From Oreocharis arfaki (Eukaryota > Chordata > Aves > Passeriformes > Paramythiidae), in NCBI GenBank assembly GCA_013398015.1, contig VZRR01005733.1:683300-747299 (forward strand): a stretch of DNA of 64,000 nt. The letters are read 5' to 3'. The notes below the pieces were generated by a model, which saw nothing but the letters and a program-made list of their open reading frames with translations, was not told the origin of the DNA and ran no database searches. Each line of letters opens with the position of its first letter. Within the stretch, counting starts at the first letter, position 1. Positions 1-12,292 of the stretch are shown here, one piece after another. The translations under genes and the position numbers were made by a program.

Positions 1-1445
1 TCTTCCCTTCAAGCAGATTGCAAGTTCATTGAGAATGATAGAGCTATCAGACGTCCTGAGACACATTTGAACCTAGCAGATGCTTGCCTTCGTAGGAGGC
101 TAATTTGTGCATTCAAAGTGTCTCCTCCACCATCACTGGTGTCCAGCTAAACTCTTAAAAGTTGCATCTCCCCACTATTTGTCTGCATTGCATGTTTAAT
201 ATGGTAGCTGGAGTTGTTTCAGTTTAATTCTTCTACTTCCCTATATTTCAAGTTAAAATATTTTCCTCAAAAATGGAGAAGACAGTGTGATGCGCCAGAT
301 CCGATTTTTACTATGTTGTTTGAAAATTCACTTTAGTATTTGTTTTATTTTGCTCGCAAGTGTTTTGCTTTGAGTTACTTTTTACCTGGGAGTCAACACT
401 GTAATTCTGTCTGTGGCTGATGCTCAGGTCATACAGTTAACTCCTGCAGAGTTCCCAAAACATTGGCTTAATAAGATGTATGCATGTGATATTTAAAATG
501 TAAAGGGATCCTCCACCTATATTTAAGCCAAATTAAAGAAACGGAGCTTCCTTGAATAGCTTTTTTCATTAGAGACCACTAATCTTTTTACCTGCCAGTA
601 GATACTTGCAGTGTTGGCTGTGCTATAAATTCTGTGACTGCCATTGGAGCACTCGTCTGCTACTTGCTTACACTGACAGTAACTCTGCTAAGTGAGTTTA
701 GCCAGAACAAGACTCATGATTACTCAACAAATTACTGTCAGCTGGGCTTCTAATATAATTTTTTTGGTCATTGTTTTGCAGAGCTTCAGGTTAATTAATC
801 TTTAAGCATCTTGTAATAGTTTACTTGATGAAGCCTGCTGCAAAATCCTTTCTCTGAGAATGTTTCTGGTGTCACGAAGTGCTGGATGTTACCACAGGTT
901 GTGAAGGCTTGTTGGTGCTCACATAGCTGAGGTGAATCTGGCCTTATTCTTTGTTAAAGGTAAAGCCTCTTTCTGCTTTATATAACAGAACTAGGATCCC
1001 AACTTAAACCCCCAGTTTCATATCAAAGGCTCACTGCGCTGGTGATGTAGTAACCTGCTCTTTTCTTTGAAAAGAGATTTCATAGTTTTTTATACTGAAC
1101 AGTGATAGGTGTGGTTTTATGTCTGATTTATTTGCCTGACTCTACTTTAGGGTTTGGAATGCCACATTTTCCATTACACACGGGACAAGTTTATCTGTAT
1201 AAGTGGAGACCTCTCGAGATGTTGTCCTGTGCAAGATCAAAAAATGTCAACTTGCAGAGAATATGAAGGCGAGTAAATAAGATTTAATAGCTCTGAAGGT
1301 GGATATGGAAAGGAATTGATGCAGGAATGTGTTCCTCAAAGAATATTTTCAGTGGAGTAGATACCTCTGTGCCGCTAGTCCTGACTCTCCCAGGGAGAGT
1401 ATGTCAGATCTGTCAATACTCATGTGGATAAGCATCCTCCAAAGA

Positions 1446-1497
1446 GTTGATCTATTTTCATCTTCACATATGTTGATCTATTTTCGTCTTCACGTCT
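1446..1497. repeat. 26-bp tandem duplication
   Basis: Units 1446-1471 and 1472-1497 share gttgatctattttc and tcttcac with three substitutions. Confidence 0.88.
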
Positions 1498-2058
1498 GTC
1501 ATCTTGTGTCTGAGACAATTGATGACTGAGCTTTTCCTTTTATTATCTGTAATGCCAAAGTTCTTTTCTTCCTAGCCAGATTCATCAGAATCCTTGAAAA
1601 CTTCAATCTCTCTTTAATCTCAATTTATTATTGAGAGTATTATTTCTTAAATGTAAAAATAATGAACAAGAAGCCTTTAAAATTTTTTAGGTACTCTACC
1701 AGTTTAATTATGCTTACAAAAACGCAGTAGTGACCTAACGCATCATTAAATTATCACATTTAAATACAGCATTGACCTTGCCAGCCAGTAAATCAAGCAA
1801 TGGCGAAATCCCTTTTGTTCTTTTTGCTGCACCCTGAAACCTGTGAAATAATCTTCTGAGCATTTGGCAAAAGTATGTATCAAGTTGATGGGTTTTGTAG
1901 CATGAAATGGGGAAAAGAGGTAGGAATTTTTGGCTTTTTAGGGACCAAGTACTGCTGAGATTCCCTCCTCCTCCTTTTTCACAAATTCAAGAGACCATGG
2001 ATTGTAAAGGTTCCATATGAGAAAAAAAACCCAACAAGGTGGCAGTTGGCAGTTCTGT

Positions 2059-2089
2059 TATTTAGTAATAATAATATTGTTACTAAATA
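2059..2089. repeat. AT-rich hairpin, 10-bp arms
   Basis: tatttagtaa (2059-2068), 11-nt loop, ttactaaata (2080-2089). Confidence 0.82.
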
Positions 2090-2817
2090 TTTACGGCTGC
2101 GCTTCTCAGCGCCTTCATTGGAATGAATAACTTTTATACTCAGGGCTGTTTCTTACCATCTTGTCAAATTGTCTCTTTGGGGAGGGAATGAGGTGGCATG
2201 TGGCGTGGAACTGATTCACAGTACAGCTTCTGAATTTTGAAATGGATCACAGATTAGAAGCGGTTCTGAAGTCTTTGTCTGCATCACTTTTAGTTTCCTG
2301 CTGTCACCTGCTGCTCCCTTTGAGAAATGTGAAATGGTGAGAAATGTGGATGGGCAGAAGGAGCATCAAATGATGAACTCTCTTTATGCCACGTTGTGTA
2401 TAATGCAATATCCAGGGGCAGCAGGAAGGCTAATGGCACTTTGCAGCTGGCCTTCCCAGTTCTTTTCACCTGTGATTCACTTTTTATTTTTACCTGGGGT
2501 TTTGTCATTTAGCCAATAGGATGTATTACTAGTGTGTGTCTAGCTCTGCAGCCTCTTTCGAGATGTGTGTCAAGATGTACCTGTAACTTTACCTACATCT
2601 TGTTATTAACTGGCATGACCATATACTTCTCTTTATTTTGAAATCCATGGAAAGTACATAAAGAAACACTGTAATTTTATTTCTCCAAGAGAATCTTTTC
2701 CAGCAGCTGATGAAATCCAATCTGATGCCAGATGAAAAAGCTCCTGTGTTATCATTTTCAGTTAATTAAAAATATTAATAAATGCCAAATCCCTTACAGC
2801 AGTGGTTTTATAAATAC

Positions 2818-2848
2818 TGTGCATGTATGTGTGCATGTATGTGCATGT
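2818..2848. repeat. Alternating TG/CATG tract
   Basis: A 31-bp mix of tg, catg and tatg steps, alternating purine and pyrimidine, is a degenerate (TG)n microsatellite with Z-DNA-forming potential. Confidence 0.8.
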
Positions 2849-3059
2849 CTACACCAGTGCTTCACTCTCATGTTGGCAGCTTGTGCCTTTGACAGCACAC
2901 TGGAAATTATCATACACTTTCAGGTTCAGGACTTGATGCAGGGATACGGAAGTGGATGGAGGAGTTTGTTTTAGTACATCTTACAGTAGCTGAAACAGAC
3001 CCAAAATAAAGTAAAAGCTTTAGTGTTTGCATTAAGATGGCAACATTTTTGTTGTCTTC

Positions 3060-3081
3060 TTTTTTTTTTTTTTTTTTTTTT
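3060..3081. repeat. Poly-T run
   Basis: 22 consecutive T. The lysine-rich minus-strand frame at 2910-3167 is caused by this run. Confidence 0.95.
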
Positions 3082-3577
3082 AAAAATTCTAAAGGCTCAA
3101 TTTTTATCTTCTGGTAGGCAAGCAAAATATTTTTACTGGCAATTTGATACTTTATTAAAATGGACATTTACTTGATTAAATGTGCCAAATTTGTGTGTGC
3201 TAAAAGGCAAGAAGCTGAGTTTGCTGGAACAGAAAGGTGCACTGGCAGCTGAGGCTGAACTACCTCTTGGCACCTTATCTATCTATGAAGTGCAGATCCC
3301 AGTAAGCTGAAGGATTATTATCTTCAAAAAATCTTGGACAGCTTCAGCAGTGAGTTAGATTTCTTTTCCTTTCCTTTTAAGAAGGTAAAATTAATTTATT
3401 TTGGGTGAAAGATGTTAAACTGACAGACCTGGAAGACTGCAGTCCCTTTTGTCAGTTACAGAATGAGTGATGCCTTGGACCATGGCTGAGTGACCTTTCC
3501 CAGTGCTGCTCTCTAGTTGTGTGTTTTGGGTCAGTCAGGATTAAACCCAAAGTTTGGCATCTTTCTGTTCTGCTTCT

Positions 3578-3592
3578 TTTTTTTTTTTTTTT
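3578..3592. repeat. Poly-T run
   Basis: 15 consecutive T in otherwise unique sequence. Confidence 0.93.
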
Positions 3593-4447
3593 CTGGCCAG
3601 CACTGGCAGATTCCTGATAATGGGCTGACTATTTAGATGGGTTTTGGGATTGCTTCTTAATCTCATTAGGTTTTGCCAACAGAAGTCCTTGTGATCTTCT
3701 TTTTTCAAGTGTCAAACTTGCTCGCTTACCAGGACAGCCTTGATCAATTTGTTTCACATGAGCAGTAATCAAATGGGAATGATTTTTGGTCATCCAGAAT
3801 GGATTCAGCCTAGTGACTTGGTAGAAGGACATATTGTATTCCATTACCAGTCCTGTGAATCATTCAATCTCTCAAGTCAATGCGATTTTTCAGTACTCCA
3901 CTTCCATTACACAAGCCTTGTGTTTTCAGGCTCTGCTTTCTTTTCCCGATTCAGAGGCTCTTTGGAAAGTTTCAAGTGGACTTTTGCATTAAGCTCATCT
4001 AGAAATCAAAGACTGTGAACTACCAATGCTTCCTTTCAGGGTGGGACAGAAGGACTGTGTGTCACAGTGGCACAGGATTGTTGTAATACCTGCAAGGATG
4101 TGTAATAACTGTAGTGTAGACTAAACCTTTTGGCAGGATATGGTATTTTAAAAAAAGAGATACTGTTTTAAAATATTATGCAAATTTTGTATTTTTATGT
4201 TTGTATATATGTCTGCTTCCTCTTTTCCCTGAGATTTAAACAAAAACTGTCTTTCAATCATATTCTCTAGAAAAATAAAAAATTTCTGCCTATGGACAAC
4301 TTGTTCATAAAATATGTATTTGTACTGGAAGCTGTTTTTTGCTCCTTGTGCTGGTTATTTTTTAATGACACACTACTCAAGTTGTAGAGTGAAACTTGGC
4401 CAGGTAGTTCCAACTTCCTGTTTCTTGTTCACTTCCCTAACAGTTCT

Positions 4448-4516
4448 TTCATCGTCTAATACTATACAGCATTTGGGTTGGAAGCCCTTTAGCGGTTTAT
4501 TTATATTGAACAACCT
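4448..4516 (-). mobile_element. Possible CR1 3' terminal fragment
   Basis: The stretch catttgggttggaagccctt followed by a degenerate 'gtttatttatattgaacaacc' resembles the reverse-complemented 3' end of CR1 ('tttgggttggaag...accttt...tcatctagtccaacc'). It is short and diverged, so chance similarity is possible. Confidence 0.38.
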
Positions 4517-6749
4517 TTTCTTTTTTCTTTTTTTTTTTTCCCAGTAAGAAAATACCCAAGAACAAACAATGAGTTCTAGTGATGTTAGGTTTTAGGCAAG
4601 AATGTTATGCTTTTGCCAACCATCCAATGTCATGTTTAAGGTGGCTGACTTGTAGGTGAAATTAAAATGGAAAAACGAAAACATACTCCAGACAAGTTAT
4701 TTTTTCCCTGTTTCATTTACCTTTTCAATGAAACTTAATTAGGTAGAGGGAATGAAACTACTGCAGTTCTTCAGCTTTGAGCACAATAAGAAGAACAAGC
4801 GAGTGACTGTGGAAGTTTGGAGACTTATGCTCATGCTTGTTACTTTGACTTCATGTCCCAAGGCCCAGTCAATCAAAATAGCTGAGAGAGAAATTTTCAA
4901 TTTCTCAGCCTGAGAACAAAATGACATGAATAGTCAGGCATCTAATGTGCAAAATTCTTTAGGAAAATATAGCATCTCGTACCTCAGAAATATTTGAACT
5001 CTCTTGGAAGTCTTGTCTCTCATCTTTACTCAGTGATTAACAGAAGTCTTTTCGTATTTCAGAAGAATTTGCTAATCTGAACAGGGCACTGTACGGTGTT
5101 TTAATAAGAAAAACTCTTTTTAATGCTCTTGCATGTTTTAACATAATTTCTTTGGGAACCAGAGTAAAGATCAACAGGAGTAGAGTTCTAGTACAGAACT
5201 ATGCAATATGGCTGGTTTTCCAGTTCAGTCTTTAAGTTGTGGCTATTTTTTTTTCCTTCTGAAATTTTACTTAATTTACAAACCTCTTTGACACCAAAAA
5301 TCTGCTAGACCAAGGGGTCTAGGAGACCAGTGCAGCATTCTCAGCCCTCAGAATTTCTTGTGGGACAGCAATCACAGGGAGCTGGTGAGTTACCAAATAC
5401 ATACAGGGACTCTGCTGAGGACCACTATGTATGGAGCACAGATGTAAAACCAGCAGAAGAAACCAGCACCACCAAAAGAACTTCAGCATAAAGCATTTCT
5501 GTTCTCTTATTTTTTTTTTTTCTTCAAATGCAAGGGATCAGATATGGTAAACATAAAAAAACCCATCAAAAGTGTTGATGTGTGTGGACAGGATTAGATA
5601 GCTACTGCTGTACAACAGTATGTAATAAATGATGTGTATTTAAGAATATATATAGATGAATAATGGATGCATGCAGGTATAGGAGTGATTGTTGCTTTGT
5701 AGTTGTACAGTTTGAAGGGCCTGAGGTGGATTTAATTCTACACATGGCTGCATGTGTGGAAGGGATACACATGAAGTTATCATGCTACTTGCTTTATTGA
5801 GCCCCTTATCCCAGTGTCTGAAACTGTGATTTGTTATGCTGTGATATGATCCGAAATAGAACCACAACTCACTGTAGCGGGTTCTTTCAATCCCCAGGGA
5901 ATGTTTGTCTGGCTTAACTGCATGAAACTGAAATGTGTAATACAGAGCTGCAGCTTATCATGAAACTGAAATGTGTAATATTGTGCTGCAGCTTATAGAT
6001 CAACACTGACTCCATTTGTGGGAATGAATGAATGCCTCATGTTTGATGTGCTACAGGAGAGCTCACAGATGATTTCTTATGTTTCTTATGCTATATTTTT
6101 CATGCTTTTTCAGCTTCATGTGTTTAGTGTTTTCCTGTGTGTAGAATAGGGTGGTATTATCCTGGTCTTTTCAGTACAGAAATAGAATGTGAAGAGATTT
6201 CTCCGGGCTGACTCTTTTTAATGCTTTCAGAGACTTCTTTGCAGCAAAACTTCAGACAAGTCTGAAAAAGACAGGTGTTCATTTCTTTACCCATCCACGC
6301 ATTTCTCAGCTATAAAACTTCTTTGTTTCACTTGAATTGTTCCTGCATGATTTTCTATGCATATTTTCTCACTTATTTACCTCTTTTTACAGTTCCTTTG
6401 ACAGCTTTGACCCCTGGATTCAGGTCAGTGAAGATAACTTCTAACAATGTAGTCAACTGATTGCGTGGTAGGTGGGAGGGTTCACCTCCATAGTGCTCCT
6501 TGAGGTGATCATAGATATCATGGAACTTTATTCCTGTTTCAGTGTTCCCTTATGACCCAAATTTTTACCCAAAAATACATAAGTACATACAGGTGAATAA
6601 ATGTCACTCAAAAAAGCTTCCATAAATTTGCTTGATTTAGAAAGCAGACTCACTCTTATTCTAGCTGCCCTGCAAATATTCCTGTTTTAATGTACCTTGT
6701 CTCTGGTTTTTATTTATTTGCCTATCCTGTCTTGGCTTAGCAGAGGATG
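4517..6749. other. Non-coding sequence, no gene recognised
   Basis: Apart from the 38-bp tandem duplication at 5921-5996 and short T runs, I see only unique AT-rich sequence. Confidence 0.6.
5921..5996. repeat. 38-bp tandem duplication
   Basis: Units 5921-5958 and 5959-5996 both begin catgaaactgaaatgtgtaa and end gctgcagcttat. They differ only in the middle (tacagagctg versus tattgtgctg). Confidence 0.92.
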
Positions 6750-7022
6750 AGGTGTGCAGGACTGAAAGAGACCTCCCAAGTCATACACCATTTCTGTAAT
6801 TGCAGGAACTTATGTTGCAGGATTCCCTTAGTTAATTTATCAATCTCTGTCTCAAATGGCTTTTGCTCCTGTTGCTTCCTATTGGGAAGCCATTCAAGAA
6901 CCTCAGTCTTCTGATGTTTGAAAATCTGCTTCTAATTTCCAAACTAAATTTGTTCATAGCCAGTTCGTGCCCATTTGGTTTTATGCCAACACTGCTCTCT
7001 AACTTTAATAGTTCTTCCCCTT
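6750..7022 (-). mobile_element. Ancient CR1 LINE 3' fragment
   Basis: The blocks gaaagagacctcccaagtca, gcaggattcccttagttaat, tgggaagccattcaagaacc, cttctgatg and tttgttcatagccagttcg occur in the order found in the reverse complement of an old reptile/bird CR1 lineage. The copy is diverged and the right boundary is approximate. The 73-codon frame at 6863-7084 mostly lies inside it and is not a gene. Confidence 0.75.
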
Positions 7023-9902
7023 TCTTACAATCCTCCTGTGATCTGATAGGATTCTTGTCTTTCTCTCTTTCTGTTTTTCCCTAAAAGGGAAGATAATTTA
7101 AATTGTGCATCTCTTCGTTATGTTCTTCTTTATCAGTGTCATTGTGTCTTGGTTTGATGAATCCTTTAGACTTGAGAGCTTTTTAGCCTTTCCAGTCAGT
7201 TCTCTGACAGAAGTAGGAAAAGGTGGCTGTGTTTTCCTAGACAAACAGTATGTGTAACTTTGTTAACTCTGAGGCTGGGAGGGTGAGATGGGAAGAGAGA
7301 GAAAGTGGCCTGCATGTTTCTGCATCTGTAAAAGGCTTTAACTGGGGACTTTAGGAAGAATCATTCATATTTGAGGATCTGGTCCCTGGGATAGGCAAAG
7401 GCATTGATCCAGTTCTTTCATCCAGTCCAGCTCTCCCATTGCTCTATAAAAACCTGCTTGAAATGAGCAGCTGATAAAACTTCTGGAGGGGATTCAGCTC
7501 ACAAATGAGTTTTTGAGGGCAACTTTCCAGCTGTTTCCTCAGAAGGAATGAGGCAAGCAGCTCCCAGAGCCCCAGACAAATGCCTGGGATCTTTCTTCTT
7601 CAGAGTGCATGGAGAGTCCCTGAGAAGAACTGAGAGGCCGGAGGGTGATGGAGAGATGCAGCCAAAGGCCTGCAGTGGGAACCTCCTGCTGTCAGGATCC
7701 CACGCTAAGCTGCACTTGAGGGCGGGCATGGAGGGGAGAGAGAAAGCTGAGTAAGGTTTGCTGTGACCTCAGTGTATTCCCATGCAGCTTCCCTCTCTGG
7801 GCAGTGCTTGATGGCATCATTTACAAGATTCTTCAAATGCCCTGAGTTTACTCAGTTAAAAAAAAAAAAGAAAAAGAACAGTCCATTCAACATGCTGCTC
7901 TGTACTATCCTTACCATAATGCTACTGATACTAAAGCTGTATGATTAAGGATAGATGTCTCTTACAAGACAGCTTTTTATCTAGCAGAGTATATCAAAAC
8001 CAGGACTTTTTGCAGGGAAGTACCAGTCTCTGTTAAGATGTCTGAGGTTTAGTGGGAAGCTTTGGGGCAGCAGGACAAAAGGCTGAGAGGAGGGAGAACC
8101 AAAACAAAAGGTCTGGGTCCTGTATCAGAGCAAATGGTAGATAGTAGGTAGAGCAGATGGTGTGAGAGTAGTGGGACTTCTGTTCAGATCTGTCACCTTA
8201 AGGAGAATATCGTGGTTCTGAGCTCTTTTGAAGTTGTTGTCTGTATTTTCTTGTGTATGTTGAGGGGGTTTTTTTGATTACCAAAGGATTTTTTTCACTG
8301 GCATTTTTTCATTATTTTTTCCAAGAGCAAGTTTTCAAATATACCCTCTTTTATTGTCTCTGCTGCTCCTGCAGCTAAGAGGTATGCACATGCGGCTTGC
8401 CGCATTCTGCACTCCTTGTATTGCCCCACTGCTGGGATTTTACCAAGTAAGATAACTCTGGAATCCTCCTGGAATGAAGGTGCCTGGGACTGCTGCAAAA
8501 TAATATTTGCGACTTGCTTGCTGATCACTAATTCAAAATAATTACTCTAACAGATTTATTTAAACAACAGATTTATTTAAGCAGTCATAATAATTCATCA
8601 CATGAGGTGCTTAAGCTTTGATGACCATAATTAGATACATTTTAGATCAACTTTGATTGTATTCAAAGAAGCAGAACCAGTATCTTTCTTTTCTCATCCA
8701 TTCTAATGAACTTCAGCAGGAAGAATCTAAATTTACAGGTGAAGAATGTCTCTAATCAGTGCCAGCACAGACTGAGTAGAGCTAGCTGGAGATGCCCTGT
8801 GCTCAATAGATTTTCCAGAACCAAGCATATTCTTCTGTTTTACAACAAGGCTTGTAGTCACTCACTGGTTCTTTGTTAGTTTATAAATAGGAATGGTAAT
8901 GATCGGGCCTACTTATGTAAGAAATTAGTCTGGTTGAAAATCTTTCCCTTTTTATCTCATATATCCTTATGCTTTGATTGCATTTTTTGATAGTTTCCTA
9001 ACATGAAGAAGTGACATTAATTGTACTGTGCGTATACCTCTATTCTCTCACTGGAAATACGTGACAGAATTGGGAGAGGATGCCTGACTCTGCTCCCTGT
9101 GTTATCCAAGCACTCCTCCTTTGGAGGTAACACAAGTTTTGCGCAGCTCCCGAGGCTCAGTTCAGGATGCGCAGTGAGGATTCTGAGCCCTGTGTGCAGG
9201 CAAAGGATGCTGAAGGAGATCTCAGGACACTAAAAAAGAGGAGGGCGATTATGCTGTTGATACTTGGTCAGTACTTGCAAGGAGGCTGAAGTTCAGCCAT
9301 ACAACAAAATGTGGCTTCCTGGGGACTCTAATCAAATATCAGTAAACAGTCCCTCACTGTTCACTCTTTTTGGCTCCTCACTTGTTGCACAGAAACTGAG
9401 GAAGACAGTCATGAGTCTGAGTTCTGCTGGTAATTCTGGTTAGAGCTCTTTGGTCAGGATTAGTTGTACTTTCTCAGTCTGTAATCCTGGGGAGAAGGTT
9501 CACACAGGACAGGCAGAGCCAGAAATAAATATGCTTTTAAAAGGCCACATAATGTCCATAGGAGGAAACAAATGGCTGCATTCAGCTTATAGGAATGTCA
9601 AAATTCTTTGCTATTACCTTCCACCTGTCAACACCCTCCTGGCAAATGTGATATTGAATACATTTAACAGGTTCAAACTCTGAGGGCCCAATGATGAACA
9701 TTCCTGCTGTGTTTTCTTTAATTTCTTAGTAAATGTATATATTTGTGATACACTGAGCGTACTGTGCATGGTACTGTAAGCCTTGCTTGCAAATGCAGCT
9801 CAGTTGTTTGTCTACATCTTGCAGTTGCCATTCATTCATAAGGCCAAGGCAAATGACCAAAACAATCCACTTCCAATGGGTTATTTTGAGGAAGAAACAG
9901 AA
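7023..9902. other. Non-coding sequence, no gene recognised
   Basis: This is unique sequence with an A run at 7859-7869 and the 17-bp duplication at 8549. Overlapping short frames around 7500-7750 lie on opposite strands and have no domain. Confidence 0.6.
8549..8582. repeat. 17-bp tandem duplication
   Basis: aacagatttatttaaac (8549-8565) is followed by aacagatttatttaagc (8566-8582), with one mismatch. Confidence 0.9.
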
Positions 9903-10125
9903 TGGGCACTGATCTCTTCTCTGTGACCCCTGGTGACACGGGGTGGTTGGGCACTGGAACAGGCTCCCCAGGGAAGTCGTCACAGCACCAGCCTGACAGA
10001 GTCCAAGAAGCATTTGGACGATGCTCTCAGGCACCTGATATGACTTTTGGGGTATCCTTTTCAGGACCAGGAGTTGGGCTTTGATCCCAGGAGGTCACGT
10101 CCATCTCAGGATATTATATGATTTT
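9903..10125 (+). mobile_element. CR1 LINE 3' fragment, 5'-truncated and internally deleted
   Basis: The sequence from gggcactgatctcttctctg through ttgggcactggaacaggctc and ggaccaggagttgggc to ctcaggatattatatgattt matches the 3' end of avian CR1 LINEs in sense orientation. Compared with the consensus as I remember it, a stretch is missing between the 'ctggtgac' part and the 'ggtggttgggcactgg' part. The 3' end keeps a degenerate form of the CR1 terminal motif. The 102-codon and 60-codon frames here are by-products. Confidence 0.88.
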
Positions 10126-11183
10126 AAGAAAAGACATATGTGAAAGCTTTAGCTTTCAGTATGTAAGCAGTATGTAGGCGTACAGCAGCACTAATGCTGC
10201 TGAAAGGAGGGTCTCTTTCGAAAAGTAATGCAATAGCTTTGCAGTGATATGAGAAAGAAGGGGTAGCCTGGTCTTAGCAGCAAATAAATGCTAAATTAAG
10301 GAGGTCCTCACATAATGAAAGCATTCTGTAGTGTTTGTTTATGTTTTGGGGGTTTGCTTATTTATTTATTTTTACCATCTAGCACTTGATACATAGCCTG
10401 GACCTAGCCTGCACAACAACCTGATAGTTTGTTTTAAAAACAAGCATTTCTATTCATCAAATCAAGATACAGTGCTTTAAATTGAAAAGCTAGTTAAATT
10501 GTCAAAAGAGAGTGTTATGAAGGTTTCATTGCTAAAGAGGCTTTCAGTTACAAGAATTTTTTTCGACTAGTTTGGGGTTTTTTTGGCTCTCTGATATTAG
10601 CAACCTGCAATTTAGTTTCCAGGTGATTTGTGTCCTGGTGTTCAGTGGGAAATCTTTTCATTCTGAATAAGGACCTTCTGCTATATGTTTTCGTCCATGC
10701 CCTTCTTGTTATCTTTCCCCGTTGTGTGTTTGAGATATATTCATGGAAGCATTGTGCACAGCTGACTGCTTGGTCACTTCTGACGTGCTTCCTGGGGACA
10801 AGACCAAAGGCGTTTAATGTTTGTAAAAGGCAGGATTGCCCTTGAATTACTGACAGCAGTCAGTGCCAAGTATGGAGTGAGAATGGCCACACCTGTTTTC
10901 AGGTGTGGAGGTAGGAAAAATCTTGTGGTGGGTCTTATGCAGGACTATATTTAATGTGTGCTGTCTAAAGATTGTGCCTCTGAAACACAATTGAGTTTCA
11001 CAGTTACGTGGGTAATAAACCAGATCTATTTACGGTGGCTAAGTAAAGAGTTGTCTGTCAAACAAAGCTGGCCCAAATCTAGTTCTACTGGTATAGTTTA
11101 GAGCTGTGTTCGGACTATTTGTTATGCAAGACAGAAATTTAGCTGTTTCAAGATGATTATCTCCTTGATAAATTATGTGAGTA
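10126..11183. other. Non-coding sequence between the CR1 copy and the solo LTR
   Basis: Unique sequence holding the 9-bp-stem hairpin at 10887-10908 and a small gaaagct/agctttc hairpin near 10141-10156. No exon is recognised. Confidence 0.6.
10887..10908. repeat. Inverted repeat, 9-bp perfect stem
   Basis: ccacacctg (10887-10895), loop tttt, caggtgtgg (10900-10908). Each arm contains an E-box-like cacctg/caggtg. Confidence 0.85.
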
Positions 11184-12292
11184 TGTGCTGGGGTGACCCT
11201 GGCTGCAGGCCAGGTGCCCACCAAATCTGCTCTGTCACCCTCCTCAGCTGGCCATGGGGGAGAAAATATAGTGAAGGGGTTGTGGATTGACATAAAGTCA
11301 GGGACAGATAACTCAACAATTACCATCACGGGCAAAGCAGACTCAACTTGGAGAAATTAGTTTAATTTATTACCAATCAAATCAGAGTAGGGTAATGAGA
11401 AATAAGACCAAATCTTAAAAATACCTTTCTCCCATCCCTCTTATTCTTGGGCTTAACTTTACTCCCAGTTTCTCTACTTTTGGCCTTCAAGCAGCACAGG
11501 GGGATATTCATCATACGTTATCTCTGCTGCTCCTTCCTCCTTAGGAGAAGGACTCCTCACACTCTTCCCCTGCTCCCATATGGGGTCTCACACATGGGAG
11601 GCAATTCTCCATGAACTGCTCCAGTGGGATTCCTTCTCATGGGCTGCTGTTCTTCGTGAACTGCTCCAGCATGGGTCCTCTGCAGGATCATAGGTCCTGC
11701 CAGCAAACTGTTCCAGTGTGTGCTCCTCTCTCCATGGGCCTACAGGTCCTTCCAGGGTCCTCTTCCAGCACGGGCTTCTCAAGGGGTCACAGTCTCTTCT
11801 GGACAACCACCTGCTCTGGCATGGGGTGTTCCACAGGTTGCAGGCAGGTATTTACTCCACCATGAGCCTCCACAGGCTGCAGGTGGATTTCTGCTCCCCT
11901 TGTGGACTACTGTGGGCTACAGGGGCACAGCTGCCTCCCCATGGTCTGCACCAAAGGCTGCAGGGGAATCTCTGATCCTGCACCTGAAGCACTTCTACAC
12001 CTACTGCCTTTGGTGTCTTCTTAGTTCTTTCGTGTGCATATTCTTATTCCTCTTTCCAGCTGAAGTTGCTGTTTCACAGTTTTTTTCTTCTTCTCCAATA
12101 TGTTATCCCAGAGCCATGACCAACATCGCTGATGGGCTCAGCCTTGGCCAGCAGTGGGTCTGGCTTGGAGCCAGCTGGCATTGGCTCTATCAGACACAGA
12201 GGAAGCTTCTGGCAGCTTCTGTGAGAAGCTGCCACTGTACTGCCGCCCCCCCTGCCAGTGCTACCAAAACCTTGCCACAGAGACCCAATACA
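11184..12292 (-). mobile_element. Solo LTR of an avian endogenous retrovirus, about 1.1 kb
   Basis: The + strand begins tgtgctggggtgaccctgg and ends near acccaataca, giving TG...CA termini. The block closely resembles an abundant long avian ERV LTR that I recognise by its repeated 'ctgctccag...gggt' units, its 'taccaatcaaatcagagtag' stretch and its 'accaaaaccttgccac' end. The LTR reads on the minus strand, where AATAAA (complement of 11366-11371) lies about 180 bp before its 3' end. No gag, pol or env sequence adjoins it, so it is a solo LTR. I see no clear target-site duplication, suggesting age. The 225-codon + strand frame at 11720-12397 lies largely in the antisense strand of this element and is not a gene. 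The subfamily name is uncertain. Confidence 0.8.

Larger units (their letters stand above)
1..4447. other. Non-coding sequence, no gene recognised
   Basis: No convincing exon on either strand; the open frames are under 100 codons, with no domain. The block contains the 26-bp duplication at 1446, the hairpin at 2059, the TG tract at 2818 and two poly-T runs. Its place upstream of the DAAM2 exon on the same strand suggests intron 1 or 5' flank. Confidence 0.6.
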
